DNA of 64,000 nt from Rhodospirillales bacterium (GCA_947473305.1 CANJCB010000006.1:62001-126000); one strand, 5' to 3'. Counted from the stretch's first letter, positions 43,703 through 52,301 are shown. Numbers and translations are program-made. The notes: generated by a model from the sequence alone, not told the origin.

Positions 43703-45009
43703 GCGAGCCCTCGGCTGAGGCGCGGCAAGAAGGCCGCCAGGAAGATCCCCCGCGCGGCCATGAGGACCAGCAGCGCCATCCATAGCCCGTGATTGCCGAA
43801 AGGACCTCGCAGGAGGAAAAGCGCCGCGAGAAAAGCCATGACGGCCAGCACCATGGAATTCCGCAATTCCCGGGTTCTCGTCGCGCCGATGAAGATCCCG
43901 TCGAGGAGATAGCTCCAGACCGAAATGACGGGCGAAATCGCCGCCCAGGGCAGATAAAGAGCCGCCGTCGACCGGACATCCGGGATACCGCTCAGAGCGG
44001 CGATCAGGAGATCCCCGGCAAGGAAATAGGCAAGGCTGAAGAAACTGGCCATCACGAAAGACCACAGCAACGATACCCGGACCGAGATCCAGAAGCCGGT
44101 CCGGTCGCGCGCCCCGATGGAGGTGCCGACCAAGGCCTCCGTGGCATGAGCCAAACCGTCGAGTCCAAAGGCCATGAGCGTCTGGAAATAAAGCAGGACG
44201 GCATTGGCGGCGAGTACGGTGTCGCCCATTTCGGCGCCTTGGCGGGCGAAGAACGCGAAGGCGAAGACGAGGCAGAGGGTGCGGAGGAATATGTCCCGGT
44301 TGACCGCGATAAGCCGGCGCATCGCCGGCCCGTCGAAAATCAGCGCAAGCCGATACCTCCCTTCGGAAGGCCGCAGAAAGCGCCAGCCGACCGCCAGCCC
44401 CGCCACCAACCCGACGACATCGGCAATCGCCGTCGCCCCGGCAGCGCCCGCGGCGTTCCAGCCGAATCCCTGGACGAAGAGAACGGCCAGGGCCGCATTG
44501 ATACCGTTGATGAGAACCTGAAGCGCCAGGGCGACGCCGGTCCGTTGCCGTCCCAAAAGCCAGCCCAGCACCACGTAGTTGCCCAGGGCTGCCGGCGCGG
44601 CCCAGATGCGGATGAGCACATAGTCGCTGGCCGCCTGCTGCACTTCCGCGCTGCCGCCCAGGAACTGAAGCGCGGCCCAGAGCACTTGGTGCCGCAGCAG
44701 GACGATGGCGATCCCAAGACCGGCGGCGACGATCAGCGCCCGGGTCAGGATCAGCCGGATTTCGCTCTCATCGCCCGCGCCGACCGCCTGCGCGGTGAAA
44801 CCCGAGGTTCCCATACGCAGAAAGCCGAAGCCCCAGAAGACGAAATTGAAGGTCTGCGCGCCCAGCGCGACGCCGCCCATGTAATAGGCGGCAGGAAGGT
44901 GCCCGACGACGGCCGTATCGACCGCGCCCAGCAAGGGCACGGTCAGGTTGGAGAGGATGATCGGAATCGAGAGCCGCCACAGACGGCTGTGGGGTCCTGG
45001 CCCGGTCAC
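43699..45009 (-). CDS. MATE-family multidrug/metabolite efflux transporter
   Basis: 436-aa cation-coupled exporter with about 12 hydrophobic helices. Start LWRLSIPIILSNLTVPLLGAVDTAVVGHLPAAYYMGGVALGAQTFNFVFWGFGFLRMGTSGFTAQAVGAGD is the MATE N-terminal signature. A duplicated half follows, with AYYLGG...-like FALGLDGLAHATEALVGTSIGARDR in the DinF-type arrangement (SGFTAQA, ATEALVG). The DinF subgroup is the best fit. Convergent with the K+ channel gene, stop overlap 4 nt. ATG 45009; substrate unknown. Confidence 0.9.
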   Translation of the reverse strand: MTGPGPHSRLWRLSIPIILSNLTVPLLGAVDTAVVGHLPAAYYMGGVALGAQTFNFVFWGFGFLRMGTSGFTAQAVGAGDESEIRLILTRALIVAAGLGIAIVLLRHQVLWAALQFLGGSAEVQQAASDYVLIRIWAAPAALGNYVVLGWLLGRQRTGVALALQVLINGINAALAVLFVQGFGWNAAGAAGATAIADVVGLVAGLAVGWRFLRPSEGRYRLALIFDGPAMRRLIAVNRDIFLRTLCLVFAFAFFARQGAEMGDTVLAANAVLLYFQTLMAFGLDGLAHATEALVGTSIGARDRTGFWISVRVSLLWSFVMASFFSLAYFLAGDLLIAALSGIPDVRSTAALYLPWAAISPVISVWSYLLDGIFIGATRTRELRNSMVLAVMAFLAALFLLRGPFGNHGLWMALLVLMAARGIFLAAFLPRLSRGLA

Positions 45010-45028
45010 CTCGGCGGATCTCCTTCGA

Positions 45029-45430
45029 TCAAGCGTGATCGGCTGCGGAGGTTATGACGGGGCTGCGGGAAAAAAGGGGGACACGCCGCCCGAGATTGTG
45101 CGAGATCCGCCGCACCCAGCCCGCCAGAAGGGAAAGCGGCAGGTAGAAAACGCCGTAGATGATAAGAGGCGCCAGGATGAGCAGGATTGCTTTGGCCTGT
45201 TCCTTCGCGACCAGCTTACGGCCCGTGGCGACAGCCTTAATATAGCAAATCTCAGCACTGGCCCCGACACGTTGGCCGCAACTGTCTTCCACGTAGTCGG
45301 CGAAGGAGATGACATGGCCCTCGCTGCGCATCCCATCGCGGAAATGAGGATAGATTTTCCAGCTGATCGCCGCGATCCAGACGAGCGTCAGAACCAGAAA
45401 ATAGCGTGGCACTCGGAAAGTTAAACGCAC
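45029..45430 (-). CDS. Small two-helix membrane protein of unknown function
   Basis: 133 aa. A hydrophobic N-terminal segment (residues 8-25, PRYFLVLTLVWIAAISW) and a second at about 78-102 (AILLILAPLIIYGVFYLPLSLLAGWV), with two Cys in the loop between (CGQR and EICYI) that could form a disulfide if periplasmic. The C-terminus is basic (RRISHNLGRRVPLF). I do not recognise the family. It lies 19 nt upstream of the MATE gene on the same strand and could be co-transcribed with it. Confidence 0.65.
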   Translation of the reverse strand: MRLTFRVPRYFLVLTLVWIAAISWKIYPHFRDGMRSEGHVISFADYVEDSCGQRVGASAEICYIKAVATGRKLVAKEQAKAILLILAPLIIYGVFYLPLSLLAGWVRRISHNLGRRVPLFSRSPVITSAADHA

Positions 45431-45522
45431 GGGCCAGCCTGTCGAAAATGTTTTTAAAAAATATCGAGCGTCCGAGATATTTTACGAATCGGGCTATTTG
45501 TCAACTGTCGGTAGGCCCGCGC

Positions 45523-45554
45523 GCTCCCGATCACCGTTCAGGCTGATCGGGAGC
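45523..45554 (-). terminator. Hairpin downstream of the small lipoprotein gene
   Basis: GCTCCCGATCA (45523-45533) and TGATCGGGAGC (45544-45554) form a perfect 11-bp stem with a 10-nt loop. It lies 11 nt past the lipoprotein stop on the minus strand. There is no T run, so it may be a transcript stabiliser or Rho-associated end rather than a strict intrinsic terminator. Confidence 0.6.
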
Positions 45555-45565
45555 CGCCATCTGGT

Positions 45566-45682
45566 TTAATAATAGTGCCAGTAATGCCTATGATGATAAC
45601 CGGGCTCGTAAACAACACAGCCGCCCAGCAGAGAAGCGGTCGTCACGAGCGCCGCCAGAGTGAGCAAAACTTTGCGTTTCAT
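45566..45682 (-). CDS. Small lipoprotein, 38 aa
   Basis: Short gene from ATG 45682. The sequence is MKRKVLLTLAALVTTASLLGGC followed by a short mature part, VVYEPGYHHRHYWHYY. LLGGC is a clear lipobox with the lipidated Cys at position 22; the preceding MKRK and hydrophobic core make a classic type II signal peptide. The mature part is only about 17 residues, rich in Tyr and His (four His). Small Tyr/His-rich lipoproteins of this sort are common in alphaproteobacteria and their role is unknown. A hairpin lies just downstream. Confidence 0.75.
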   Translation of the reverse strand: MKRKVLLTLAALVTTASLLGGCVVYEPGYHHRHYWHYY

Positions 45683-45827
45683 CTTATGTCTCCATGCCGC
45701 GCTTCATGCGCTCATGCATGATATAAGGGCCAAAAAGCCGATTCGTGCCTGAAGATGACGGAACTTTAATGTTGGAACAGAGTCGGCGTCTCAACCGTTG
45801 TCGCGCTCCCTTCGCGAATAATCTGCG

Positions 45828-46439
45828 GTGCTGACGGCCCGTCATTTCCGTTTCGGGGTGAAGCCCGCCGTCTTCGTTTGTGCGTCGGTGCCGATCCTCC
45901 TGCTCGCCTATGACGCGCTCTGGACGCCCCTACGGGCGAACCCTTATCCGACGCTTGTGCGCGAAACAGGCTATTGGTCCCTGCGGTTTCTCATCCTCTG
46001 CCTGGCCGTGACTCCGCTGCGCGTCTGGAGCGGCTGGGCGGCGCTCGTCCGGTTGCGCCGGATGCTGGGCCTCTTCGCGGCCTTTTATGCCGGCGCCCAT
46101 TTCGGGGTCTGGGCCATGGACTACGGCTTCGATTGGCCGTTCATCGTCGGTGAGATCGCCGCCCGGACATATCTCTGGATCGGATTCATCGGCACCGCGT
46201 TTCTGCTGCTCCTGGCCCTGACCTCCGTGAAGCCGGCGCTTCGCGCGCTCGGCGGCCAGGCCTGGCAGCGGCTTCACCGGCTGGTCTATCCGGCGGCGAT
46301 CCTGGCCTGGCTGCATTATTGGCTGGCGGGGCGTCTGTCGGCGGCGGAACTGCCGCTCGATAGTTTCCTGCTGCTGGTGCTGCTGGGATGGCGCCTCTGG
46401 CGGTCGGGCGCGAAGCCCGCTCAAAGCCGCCACAGTTGA
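45828..46439 (+). CDS. msrQ: MsrQ-like heme-binding membrane subunit
   Basis: 203-aa inner-membrane protein of the ferric-reductase-like transmembrane family. MsrQ passes electrons from the quinol pool/flavin to the periplasmic molybdoenzyme MsrP, which repairs oxidised Met. The N-terminal VRETGYWSLRFLILCLAVTPLRVW, LRRMLGLFAAFYAGAHFGVWAMDYGFDW with a heme-ligand His, and LGGQAWQRLHRLVYPAAILAWLHYWLAGR with further His residues give the pattern. Start GTG 45828. No msrP gene is next door, which is unusual because the two are normally paired; msrP may be elsewhere. Confidence 0.85.
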   Translation: MLTARHFRFGVKPAVFVCASVPILLLAYDALWTPLRANPYPTLVRETGYWSLRFLILCLAVTPLRVWSGWAALVRLRRMLGLFAAFYAGAHFGVWAMDYGFDWPFIVGEIAARTYLWIGFIGTAFLLLLALTSVKPALRALGGQAWQRLHRLVYPAAILAWLHYWLAGRLSAAELPLDSFLLLVLLGWRLWRSGAKPAQSRHS

Positions 46440-46472
46440 TTTGAGGCCTCTCGATAAGCTAGACCCATCCCC

Positions 46473-48059
46473 ATGGAATCCCTCGCCGCCGAAATCGCCA
46501 GACGGCGCACCTTCGCGATCATCGCCCATCCCGACGCGGGCAAGACCACCCTGACCGAGAAGCTTCTGTTGTTCGGAGGGGCGATCCAGCTCGCGGGCGA
46601 GGTGAAGGCTAAGGGTGAACGACGACGCGCGCGGTCGGACTGGATGGAGGTGGAGCGCGAGCGCGGCATCTCTGTGAGCTCCGCGGTCATGACTTTCGAG
46701 CATGACGGGCTCATCTTCAATCTGCTCGACACGCCGGGCCACCAGGATTTCTCCGAAGATACCTATCGCACGCTGACCGCCGTCGACAGCGCGGTCATGG
46801 TGCTGGACGCCGCCAAGGGCATCGAGGAGCAGACCTTGAAGCTCTTCGAGGTCTGCCGGTTGCGCGACGTGCCCATCGTCACTTTCGTCAACAAGATGGA
46901 CCGCGAGGCGCAGGACCCTTTCAATCTCCTGGACGAGATCGAGCGGACGCTGGCGCTCGATGTAACGCCCGCGAGCTGGCCCATTGGCATGGGGCGGGAT
47001 TTCCTCGGCACCTATAATCTCTTGGCCGATACGCTCCTGCTTTTCGACCGTGACGCGAGTAATCGGCAGACCGAGCCTGTCAAGCTGGAGGGCCTCGATG
47101 ATCCGAAGATGGCGGATTATCTGCCCGAAGCTGCGATCAGGCGCCTGCGCGATGAGGTCGAGATGGCGCGCGGGCTTTGCAAGCCCTTCGATGGGGGGAG
47201 CTATCGCGAGGGACACCTGACACCGGTCTTTTTCGGTTCCGCGATCAATAACTTCGGCGTGCGGGAGTTGCTCCAGGGGATCGCGGAGATGGCCCCTCCG
47301 CCCCGGCCCCAGCCCGCCGATCCCAAGCCTATAGAGCCCGCCGATCCCAAGGTCACAGGGTTCGTCTTCAAGGTGCAGGCGAATATCGATCCCCAGCACC
47401 GCGACCGGATCGCTTTCCTGCGGCTCTGCTCGGGCCGTTTCAAGCGCGGCATGAAGCTGAAGCACGGCCGGACCGGCCGGATGATGGCCATTCAGAATCC
47501 GGTCTTCTTCCTGGCCCGTGACCGCAACCTCGCCGAGGAGGCCTGGCCGGGCGACATCCTGGGCATCCCGAACCACGGCACGCTCAGGATCGGCGACACG
47601 CTGACCGAGGGCGAGGCGATCAAGGTCACCGGCATTCCGAATTTCGCGCCGGAAATCCTGCGGCGGGTCCGGCTCGACGATCCGATGAAGTCGAAGCATC
47701 TGCGCCGCGCGCTGGAGCAGCTTGCCGAGGAGGGCGTCACCCGGATCTTCAAGCCCTATCTGGGGGCCGACTGGATCGTCGGCGTGGTGGGCGCGCTGCA
47801 ATTGGAAGTGCTCGCCGCCCGTATCAAGACCGAATACGAGCTGGGCGTTCGCTTCGAGCCCGCCCCCTATGAGACGGCGCGCTGGGTCACCTCGGAGGAT
47901 CCGCTGGAATTGAAGCGCTTCGTCGACACGGTGCGTTCGAGCCTCGCGGAAGACCACGACGGGGCTCCGGTCTTTCTGGCGCGCAACCGCTGGGACCTCG
48001 ACACCACCACGCGGGAATGGCCGAAGCTGCGCTTCAACGCGACCCGGGAGCAGGCGTGA
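46473..48059 (+). CDS. prfC: Peptide chain release factor 3
   Basis: GTPase that recycles RF1/RF2 from the ribosome after termination. 528 aa. The G-domain has G1 AHPDAGKTTLTEKLLLFGGAIQ, G3 LLDTPGHQDFSEDTYRTLTAVD and G4 VNKMDREAQDP. The RF3-specific domains II/III follow: VFFGSAINNFGVRELLQ, RTGRMMAIQNPVFFLARDRNLAEEAWPGDI and VGVVGALQLEVLAARIKTEYE. ATG 46473. Its TGA overlaps the GTG of a decayed luciferase-like gene, showing the former operon. Confidence 0.96.
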   Translation: MESLAAEIARRRTFAIIAHPDAGKTTLTEKLLLFGGAIQLAGEVKAKGERRRARSDWMEVERERGISVSSAVMTFEHDGLIFNLLDTPGHQDFSEDTYRTLTAVDSAVMVLDAAKGIEEQTLKLFEVCRLRDVPIVTFVNKMDREAQDPFNLLDEIERTLALDVTPASWPIGMGRDFLGTYNLLADTLLLFDRDASNRQTEPVKLEGLDDPKMADYLPEAAIRRLRDEVEMARGLCKPFDGGSYREGHLTPVFFGSAINNFGVRELLQGIAEMAPPPRPQPADPKPIEPADPKVTGFVFKVQANIDPQHRDRIAFLRLCSGRFKRGMKLKHGRTGRMMAIQNPVFFLARDRNLAEEAWPGDILGIPNHGTLRIGDTLTEGEAIKVTGIPNFAPEILRRVRLDDPMKSKHLRRALEQLAEEGVTRIFKPYLGADWIVGVVGALQLEVLAARIKTEYELGVRFEPAPYETARWVTSEDPLELKRFVDTVRSSLAEDHDGAPVFLARNRWDLDTTTREWPKLRFNATREQA

Positions 48060-48206
48060 GCGATCTTATCCTCAGCGTTCTCGACCAGTCGCCGATCCGC
48101 CAGGGGGGCACACGCCGGCCCTGGCGATCAACGAGACGCGGGATCTCCGCGCCTGACGGACGGGCTTGGGCTTCACCGCTATTTGGGTGGCCGGGCATCA
48201 TTCCTC
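48056..48206 (+). pseudogene. 5' relic of a luciferase-like (LLM) flavin oxidoreductase gene
   Basis: The GTG at 48056 overlaps the prfC stop (GTGA) and begins SDLILSVLDQSPIRQGGT, the typical start of LLM-class oxidoreductases. Reading on across frame changes gives PALAINETRDLR (about 48119-48154), LTDGLGLHRY in another frame, then WVAGHHSSS (48187-48210), the expected order PAxAINETxxLxxxTDxLGFHRYWVAEHHSS. At least three small indels break it. It is cut off where pssA's 3' end begins (48213). So the rest of a former prfC-linked gene has been deleted. It is too short and damaged to be functional. Confidence 0.75.
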
Positions 48207-48212
48207 CAGCCT

Positions 48213-49028
48213 TCAGGCCCGCGCGCCCTCGTCCTGAGCGGCGGTCTCCGCCGCCTGCTGGCGCAGAGCGTGGGCGCGGAGCTTCTGGTAGGAGCGGATG
48301 CTGAAGGGGATGGTCAGCAAATAGGCGATGGCGATGCCCGCCATGGTGCCCCAGGGCTCGGTGGTGAGAAGCGCCGCCAAGACACCGACCAGCACCAGGA
48401 CCGGCAAGGCGTAATGGGCGGGCACGCGCGAGCGTTTGAACGAATAGGTCGGGACCCGGCTGACCATGAGCGCCGCCACCGACAGGATCACCACGGCGTT
48501 GAGATAGGGGGAGCGGAATAAGGTCCCGCCCCATTCCAGCGTCGCATAGATCGGCATCAGCACAAGGCCCGCAGCGGCGGGTGAGGGGATGCCGGTGAAG
48601 AAGCTATAGGCGTAGGGCGGCAGCTCCGCCCCGAGCTGGGTGTTGAAGCGCGCCAGCCGTAGCGCGCAGCAGACCCCGTAGAGCAAGACAACGACCCAGC
48701 CGAAGGCCTGGAGCTGGGACATCGTCCAGATATAGAGAATGATCGCGGGCGCGACGCCGAAACAGATGAAATCCGATAAGGAATCGAGCTGCGCGCCCAG
48801 GCTCGATGTGGTCTTCAGAAGCCGGGCCACCCGCCCGTCGAGCCCGTCCAATATGGCGGCCACCAGGATCGCCAGCACCGCCGACATGAAGCGCCCGTTG
48901 ATGGCGAAGCGGATCGCGGTCATGCCCGCGCAAAGCGCCAGGAGCGTCAGGATATTGGGGATCATCCGGGTGAGCGACAGGCTTCCCAGGTGACGTACCC
49001 GCGCCCGAACGCGCCTCGGCCGCATCAT
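48213..49028 (-). CDS. pssA: CDP-diacylglycerol--serine O-phosphatidyltransferase
   Basis: 271-aa type II (membrane) phosphatidylserine synthase. The CDP-alcohol transferase motif is complete: DGLDGRVARLLKTTSSLGAQLDSLSD (DGxxARx8Gx3Dx3D). Around eight hydrophobic helices, with SLTRMIPNILTLLALCAG leading and PPYAYSFFTGIPSPAAAGLVL in the middle. It transfers phosphatidyl from CDP-diacylglycerol to serine; its product feeds the decarboxylase psd encoded 1-2 nt upstream. Ends TGA at 48213, just beyond the LLM relic. The C-terminal tail is charged and Ala/Gln-rich. Confidence 0.95.
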   Translation of the reverse strand: MMRPRRVRARVRHLGSLSLTRMIPNILTLLALCAGMTAIRFAINGRFMSAVLAILVAAILDGLDGRVARLLKTTSSLGAQLDSLSDFICFGVAPAIILYIWTMSQLQAFGWVVVLLYGVCCALRLARFNTQLGAELPPYAYSFFTGIPSPAAAGLVLMPIYATLEWGGTLFRSPYLNAVVILSVAALMVSRVPTYSFKRSRVPAHYALPVLVLVGVLAALLTTEPWGTMAGIAIAYLLTIPFSIRSYQKLRAHALRQQAAETAAQDEGARA

Positions 49029-49029
49029 T

Positions 49030-49716
49030 TCAATGCACCACGCCCTGGCGCTGGGGCTCGTCGGTCAGGGCATCGGCGATCACCGTCTCGCCGCCGATCA
49101 CGCGCTGCCCGACCAGCGCGAGCGGCGTCCAATCGGTCGGCATATAGATATCGGTCCGGCTGCCGAAGCGGATGAGGCCGAAGCGCTCGCCCGTCGCCAC
49201 CTGCCGGCCCTCGTGGATGTTGCAGACGATCCGGCGCGCGACGAGGCCCGCGATCTGGATCACCGCGATATGGGGCCCGTCGTCCGTGGCAATGCGAACG
49301 GCCATGCGTTCATTGTCCTCGCTCGCCTTGTCGAGGCTCGCATTGACGAACTTGCCGGGCCGGTAACTCAGCTTGACGACCTTGCCGCCAACCGGGATGC
49401 GGTTGATATGGACGTCGAAGACGTTGAGGAAAATGCCGATCCGCGTCATGGCCTCGGGCCCCATCTCCAATTCCGGTGGGGGCACGGCGGGGCCGATCGA
49501 CACAACCAGGCCGTCGGCGGGACTGATCACCAGACCCGCCCGCGTCGGCGTGACCCGCCAGGGGTCGCGAAAGAAATAGGTGCACCAGGCGGTCGCGACG
49601 AGCCCCAGCCAGCCCAAGGGCTGCCAGACCCAGAAAAGAACCAGGGCGACGACTGCGAAGATCGCGATGAATTTCCATCCGTCCGGATGGATCGGCGTCA
49701 GGACATCTTTGAGCAA
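49030..49716 (-). CDS. psd: Phosphatidylserine decarboxylase (short archaeal-type form)
   Basis: Makes phosphatidylethanolamine from phosphatidylserine. 228 aa, the short form with one N-terminal hydrophobic segment ([36 protein letters not shown], residues 13-50). The pro-enzyme self-cleaves between Gly and Ser in [12 protein letters not shown] to create the pyruvoyl group. HIN(R)[32 protein letters not shown] is typical. The start is TTG 49716. It lies directly upstream of pssA, so psd and pssA form the standard lipid operon. Confidence 0.94.
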   Translation of the reverse strand: MLKDVLTPIHPDGWKFIAIFAVVALVLFWVWQPLGWLGLVATAWCTYFFRDPWRVTPTRAGLVISPADGLVVSIGPAVPPPELEMGPEAMTRIGIFLNVFDVHINRIPVGGKVVKLSYRPGKFVNASLDKASEDNERMAVRIATDDGPHIAVIQIAGLVARRIVCNIHEGRQVATGERFGLIRFGSRTDIYMPTDWTPLALVGQRVIGGETVIADALTDEPQRQGVVH

Positions 49717-49780
49717 GGTATTATGGCTTTCCGTCCGCTAAGAGCATGGACGGCAAGGTAGCGGAAATGACAGCCCGAGC

Positions 49781-51142
49781 CTACTTCTTCCCGAAGGCGG
49801 CATTGATCCGCTTGTGGCCGTCCATCATCACACGTTCCGCCGCGGCGGGTCCTTCGGACAATTCGACCAGCCGGGTCGAATGGCTGAGGTGCGCTTCGGC
49901 GGCCCTGCGGCCTTCGGGCGTGGCGGGCTGAGAGCCGAGTTGATCGAGGGCGGAGCGGATCTGCTTCTCGACCTCGGTGGCGATGGCCTTGAGCTTCTGC
50001 TGCACCACAGGCCCGAGGTTCATGGCGGGATCCACATCCGAAACCTGGCAGAGGGCGAGGACCCGATCCTCTGCCTTCGCCATGTCGGAAAGATCGGGTT
50101 GCGTTCCCAATTCGTCGGCATTGAGGCCGGGCAGCGTCGCCATGACGCTTTCCATCGCGCCCTCGACAACGACCTCCCGCACCATTTCCTGCAATTCGAC
50201 CGCGATCCGGTCGACCTGCTCGGCGAGGTGCTTGCGGCTTTTGGCCAATTGCTTGGCCGAGGCGAGGGTGGCGGCCATGTGCACGGCCTGGGATGCGACG
50301 TCCGAAGCGCTTCCGGAGGTCGAGGCGCGTTCCCGCGTCCGTCCGACCTCGGCCTCGAGCTGGTTGACGGAGCGGTCCACCATCGGCCCGACGGCGGGGG
50401 TCGGCTCGAAGCTCCGCTGTTTCAGGAATTGCATCAGGAAGTCGATGGGATTGGCCATGCGCGCCGACATGACCCAGACGAGTTGCCAGGGGTCGCCCGT
50501 GCGGCCTTCGCGGATCCGCTTCATCGCCCCGATGAGGGCGCTGTAGTCCTCGTCGTCGAAGGTCACCACGGGATTTTCTGGGAAACGCTCCTTCAGTCCA
50601 ACCGCTTCTCCCGCGATCTTATAAGCTTCCGAAAGGTCGCCGACGATGGCGACGCTCTCGGGACTGCCCAAATTCTGGCTGGCGTAAGCGCTATCTTCCT
50701 TGGCGCGCGCCGCAGCCTCTCCGAGGGAGGTGGCGGCCAAGACCCAGATCCGCTCGCCGGCCTTTTTCAGCTTTTCCCACTCGGTCGAGAAGATTTCCGA
50801 GGCCTGGACATTGAGGCGCTGGAATTCGGCCTTGTCCGCGTTGTCCTGGATAAGCCTCCAGCAGATCGCCATCAGATCGCGACCGATCCGCCCCTCTTCC
50901 GCAGCCTGAACCGCCGAATTGGTGAGCAGGTCTTCCATCGGCAAGTAGAACAGCCGCCGCAAATCCATCCGTCGAGGGGGACGGAGTTCGATCAGTCGCG
51001 ATCGGGCCGCATCGAGCGCTCGCTGGGTACTGGGGTGGCCCTTGACGCGCTCCAGGAGTGAGATCGCCTTCAGGAAGCGATCGTTTGGGAGCAGCAGGAT
51101 CTCCCCGGCGATGGCCTCGATCGGGTCGACCCCGCTGCTCAT
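49781..51142 (-). CDS. Uncharacterised protein, second gene of an unknown two-gene operon
   Basis: 453 aa, soluble, with no signal peptide and no transmembrane segment. Residues 1-110 are helical, with Arg/Leu-rich stretches (IELRPPRRMDLRRLFYLPMEDLL). Residues about 265-345 carry long amphipathic helices with coiled-coil character (SQAVHMAATLASAKQLAKSRKHLAEQVDRIAVELQEMVREVVVEGAMES). No enzymatic motif is recognisable. The start ATG (51142) overlaps the stop of the preceding gene by 4 nt (ATGA), so the two are expected to be made together. It lies 64 nt from psd on the same strand. I cannot assign a family. Confidence 0.7.
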   Translation of the reverse strand: MSSGVDPIEAIAGEILLLPNDRFLKAISLLERVKGHPSTQRALDAARSRLIELRPPRRMDLRRLFYLPMEDLLTNSAVQAAEEGRIGRDLMAICWRLIQDNADKAEFQRLNVQASEIFSTEWEKLKKAGERIWVLAATSLGEAAARAKEDSAYASQNLGSPESVAIVGDLSEAYKIAGEAVGLKERFPENPVVTFDDEDYSALIGAMKRIREGRTGDPWQLVWVMSARMANPIDFLMQFLKQRSFEPTPAVGPMVDRSVNQLEAEVGRTRERASTSGSASDVASQAVHMAATLASAKQLAKSRKHLAEQVDRIAVELQEMVREVVVEGAMESVMATLPGLNADELGTQPDLSDMAKAEDRVLALCQVSDVDPAMNLGPVVQQKLKAIATEVEKQIRSALDQLGSQPATPEGRRAAEAHLSHSTRLVELSEGPAAAERVMMDGHKRINAAFGKK

Positions 51143-52140
51143 GCAGCCTCTGCCTTGATAGCCTCGATCCGGCTTCTGAGCTCCATGTCGATCTCACCGG
51201 TGCGCCAATTCTGATACATGCGCACCCATTTCTTCCGGATGGCGCCGAATTCGCGATGGGTGCCCGCGCGGTCCGAGACGAATTCCTTGGTCGGGATGCG
51301 GGGCAGGATGCGGGCGATGCCGACCAAGGCATCGATCTGCTCGTAGCGGCTTTTGGGCTTCGCCGTCTCCCACCACTTGGTCACGAAATCCCAGCCGTCG
51401 AGAAGCCAAGCCGAACGCATGGCAAGGCGACGCAACATCTCGCTGTCGTCAGTGAAATTTTCGACCACGCCTTTGACGTCGGCGATCTTCGAGTCGAATT
51501 CAGCCACCAGCTTCAATCCTACCGACAGCGACTCATCGGCGACTTCGGCGCAGATTTGCGCAAAGGCCGCCTGCTCAGGCGCTGCTCCCTCTTGCCAACT
51601 GTAGAGGGAATCGCGAAAGGGGCCAAGCTGTTCCAAAGAATTCCGAAGGGTTGGAGGATCCTTTCCAGCAAGATGCCAGAAGGGAGCAATGGCGATACTC
51701 AACCCAGAGATATCTTTTTCTTCATCAAGCTCAACCTTTGCGGCCGAGGCTGCTTCTCGCAGCAGATCGGAGACGGCCTTCTGAATTGCCTCTTCCGCGG
51801 CGAGGGCGTCGATTGCCGCCTGGGTATTTGCCGGTCCGGCGAGCCCGCTCGCGGCGACTTTCCGTTCGACGCGGCGTACGACGAGCGGGCTGAACTCTTC
51901 CAGCTGGCCGATCTCGGTGCAGAGCATCCGGTCATGGACGGTGAGCGTCACCGATTCCTTGAGGTTCGCCCAGGGGATCACATAAGTGCTCTCGTTCTCG
52001 GCGAGATTGGGGATCAGGAGTTCGTAGGCGTTCCGGTAGTTCTTGCGAACCCGGCAGCCGGTGAGCAACGGCGTGGTGAACATCACCGCCGCGCCGCGGT
52101 CGTCGAACGTTGCTGCTGTGAGTGAACGTATGGTGGCCAT
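51139..52140 (-). CDS. Uncharacterised protein, first gene of an unknown two-gene operon
   Basis: 333 aa, soluble, with no signal peptide or membrane segment. The N-terminal 75 residues look like a small beta-rich domain (TFDDRGAAVMFTTPLLTGCRVRKNYRNAYELLIPNL). The rest is helical, with KAVSDLLREAASAAKVELDEE and a Trp-rich stretch, SAWLLDGWDFVTKWWETAKPKSRYEQIDALVGIARILPRIPTKEF. I recognise no motif. It is coupled to the 453-aa gene by an ATGA overlap. A 15-nt palindrome at 52183-52197, 43 nt upstream of the ATG, is the only regulatory candidate. Confidence 0.7.
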   Translation of the reverse strand: MATIRSLTAATFDDRGAAVMFTTPLLTGCRVRKNYRNAYELLIPNLAENESTYVIPWANLKESVTLTVHDRMLCTEIGQLEEFSPLVVRRVERKVAASGLAGPANTQAAIDALAAEEAIQKAVSDLLREAASAAKVELDEEKDISGLSIAIAPFWHLAGKDPPTLRNSLEQLGPFRDSLYSWQEGAAPEQAAFAQICAEVADESLSVGLKLVAEFDSKIADVKGVVENFTDDSEMLRRLAMRSAWLLDGWDFVTKWWETAKPKSRYEQIDALVGIARILPRIPTKEFVSDRAGTHREFGAIRKKWVRMYQNWRTGEIDMELRSRIEAIKAEAA

Positions 52141-52182
52141 ATGGCGGGCGCCGCCTCCATGCGACCCGGCCGAGCCGGTGAA

Positions 52183-52197
52183 ATGAACCTAGTTCAT
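52183..52197. promoter_or_regulatory. Perfect 6-3-6 palindrome upstream of the unknown operon
   Basis: ATGAAC-CTA-GTTCAT, arms at 52183-52188 and 52192-52197. It lies in a 161-nt AT-rich gap upstream of the 333-aa gene and downstream of the membrane-protein gene's 3' end. It has the shape of a small dimeric repressor operator. It is not the alphaproteobacterial LexA box (GTTC-N7-GTTC). Confidence 0.45.
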
Positions 52198-52301
52198 TAA
52201 AAGCAGATTAAGTCTGAAGAAAAAATTACCTTCGAGCCGTGACGTAGCGCACAGCAGCCACCTTTTTCTGTAAAGCGTGCTCAATGGGGTATTTTAGGGG
52301 T

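Noticed and set aside
45930-47957. 675-aa minus-strand open frame over msrQ and prfC
   Set aside because: Both plus-strand genes have clear family signatures; the antisense frame has none.
52183-52197. LexA box
   Set aside because: The alphaproteobacterial LexA site is a direct repeat GTTC-N7-GTTC and the Gram-positive type has four central bases; this palindrome has three.
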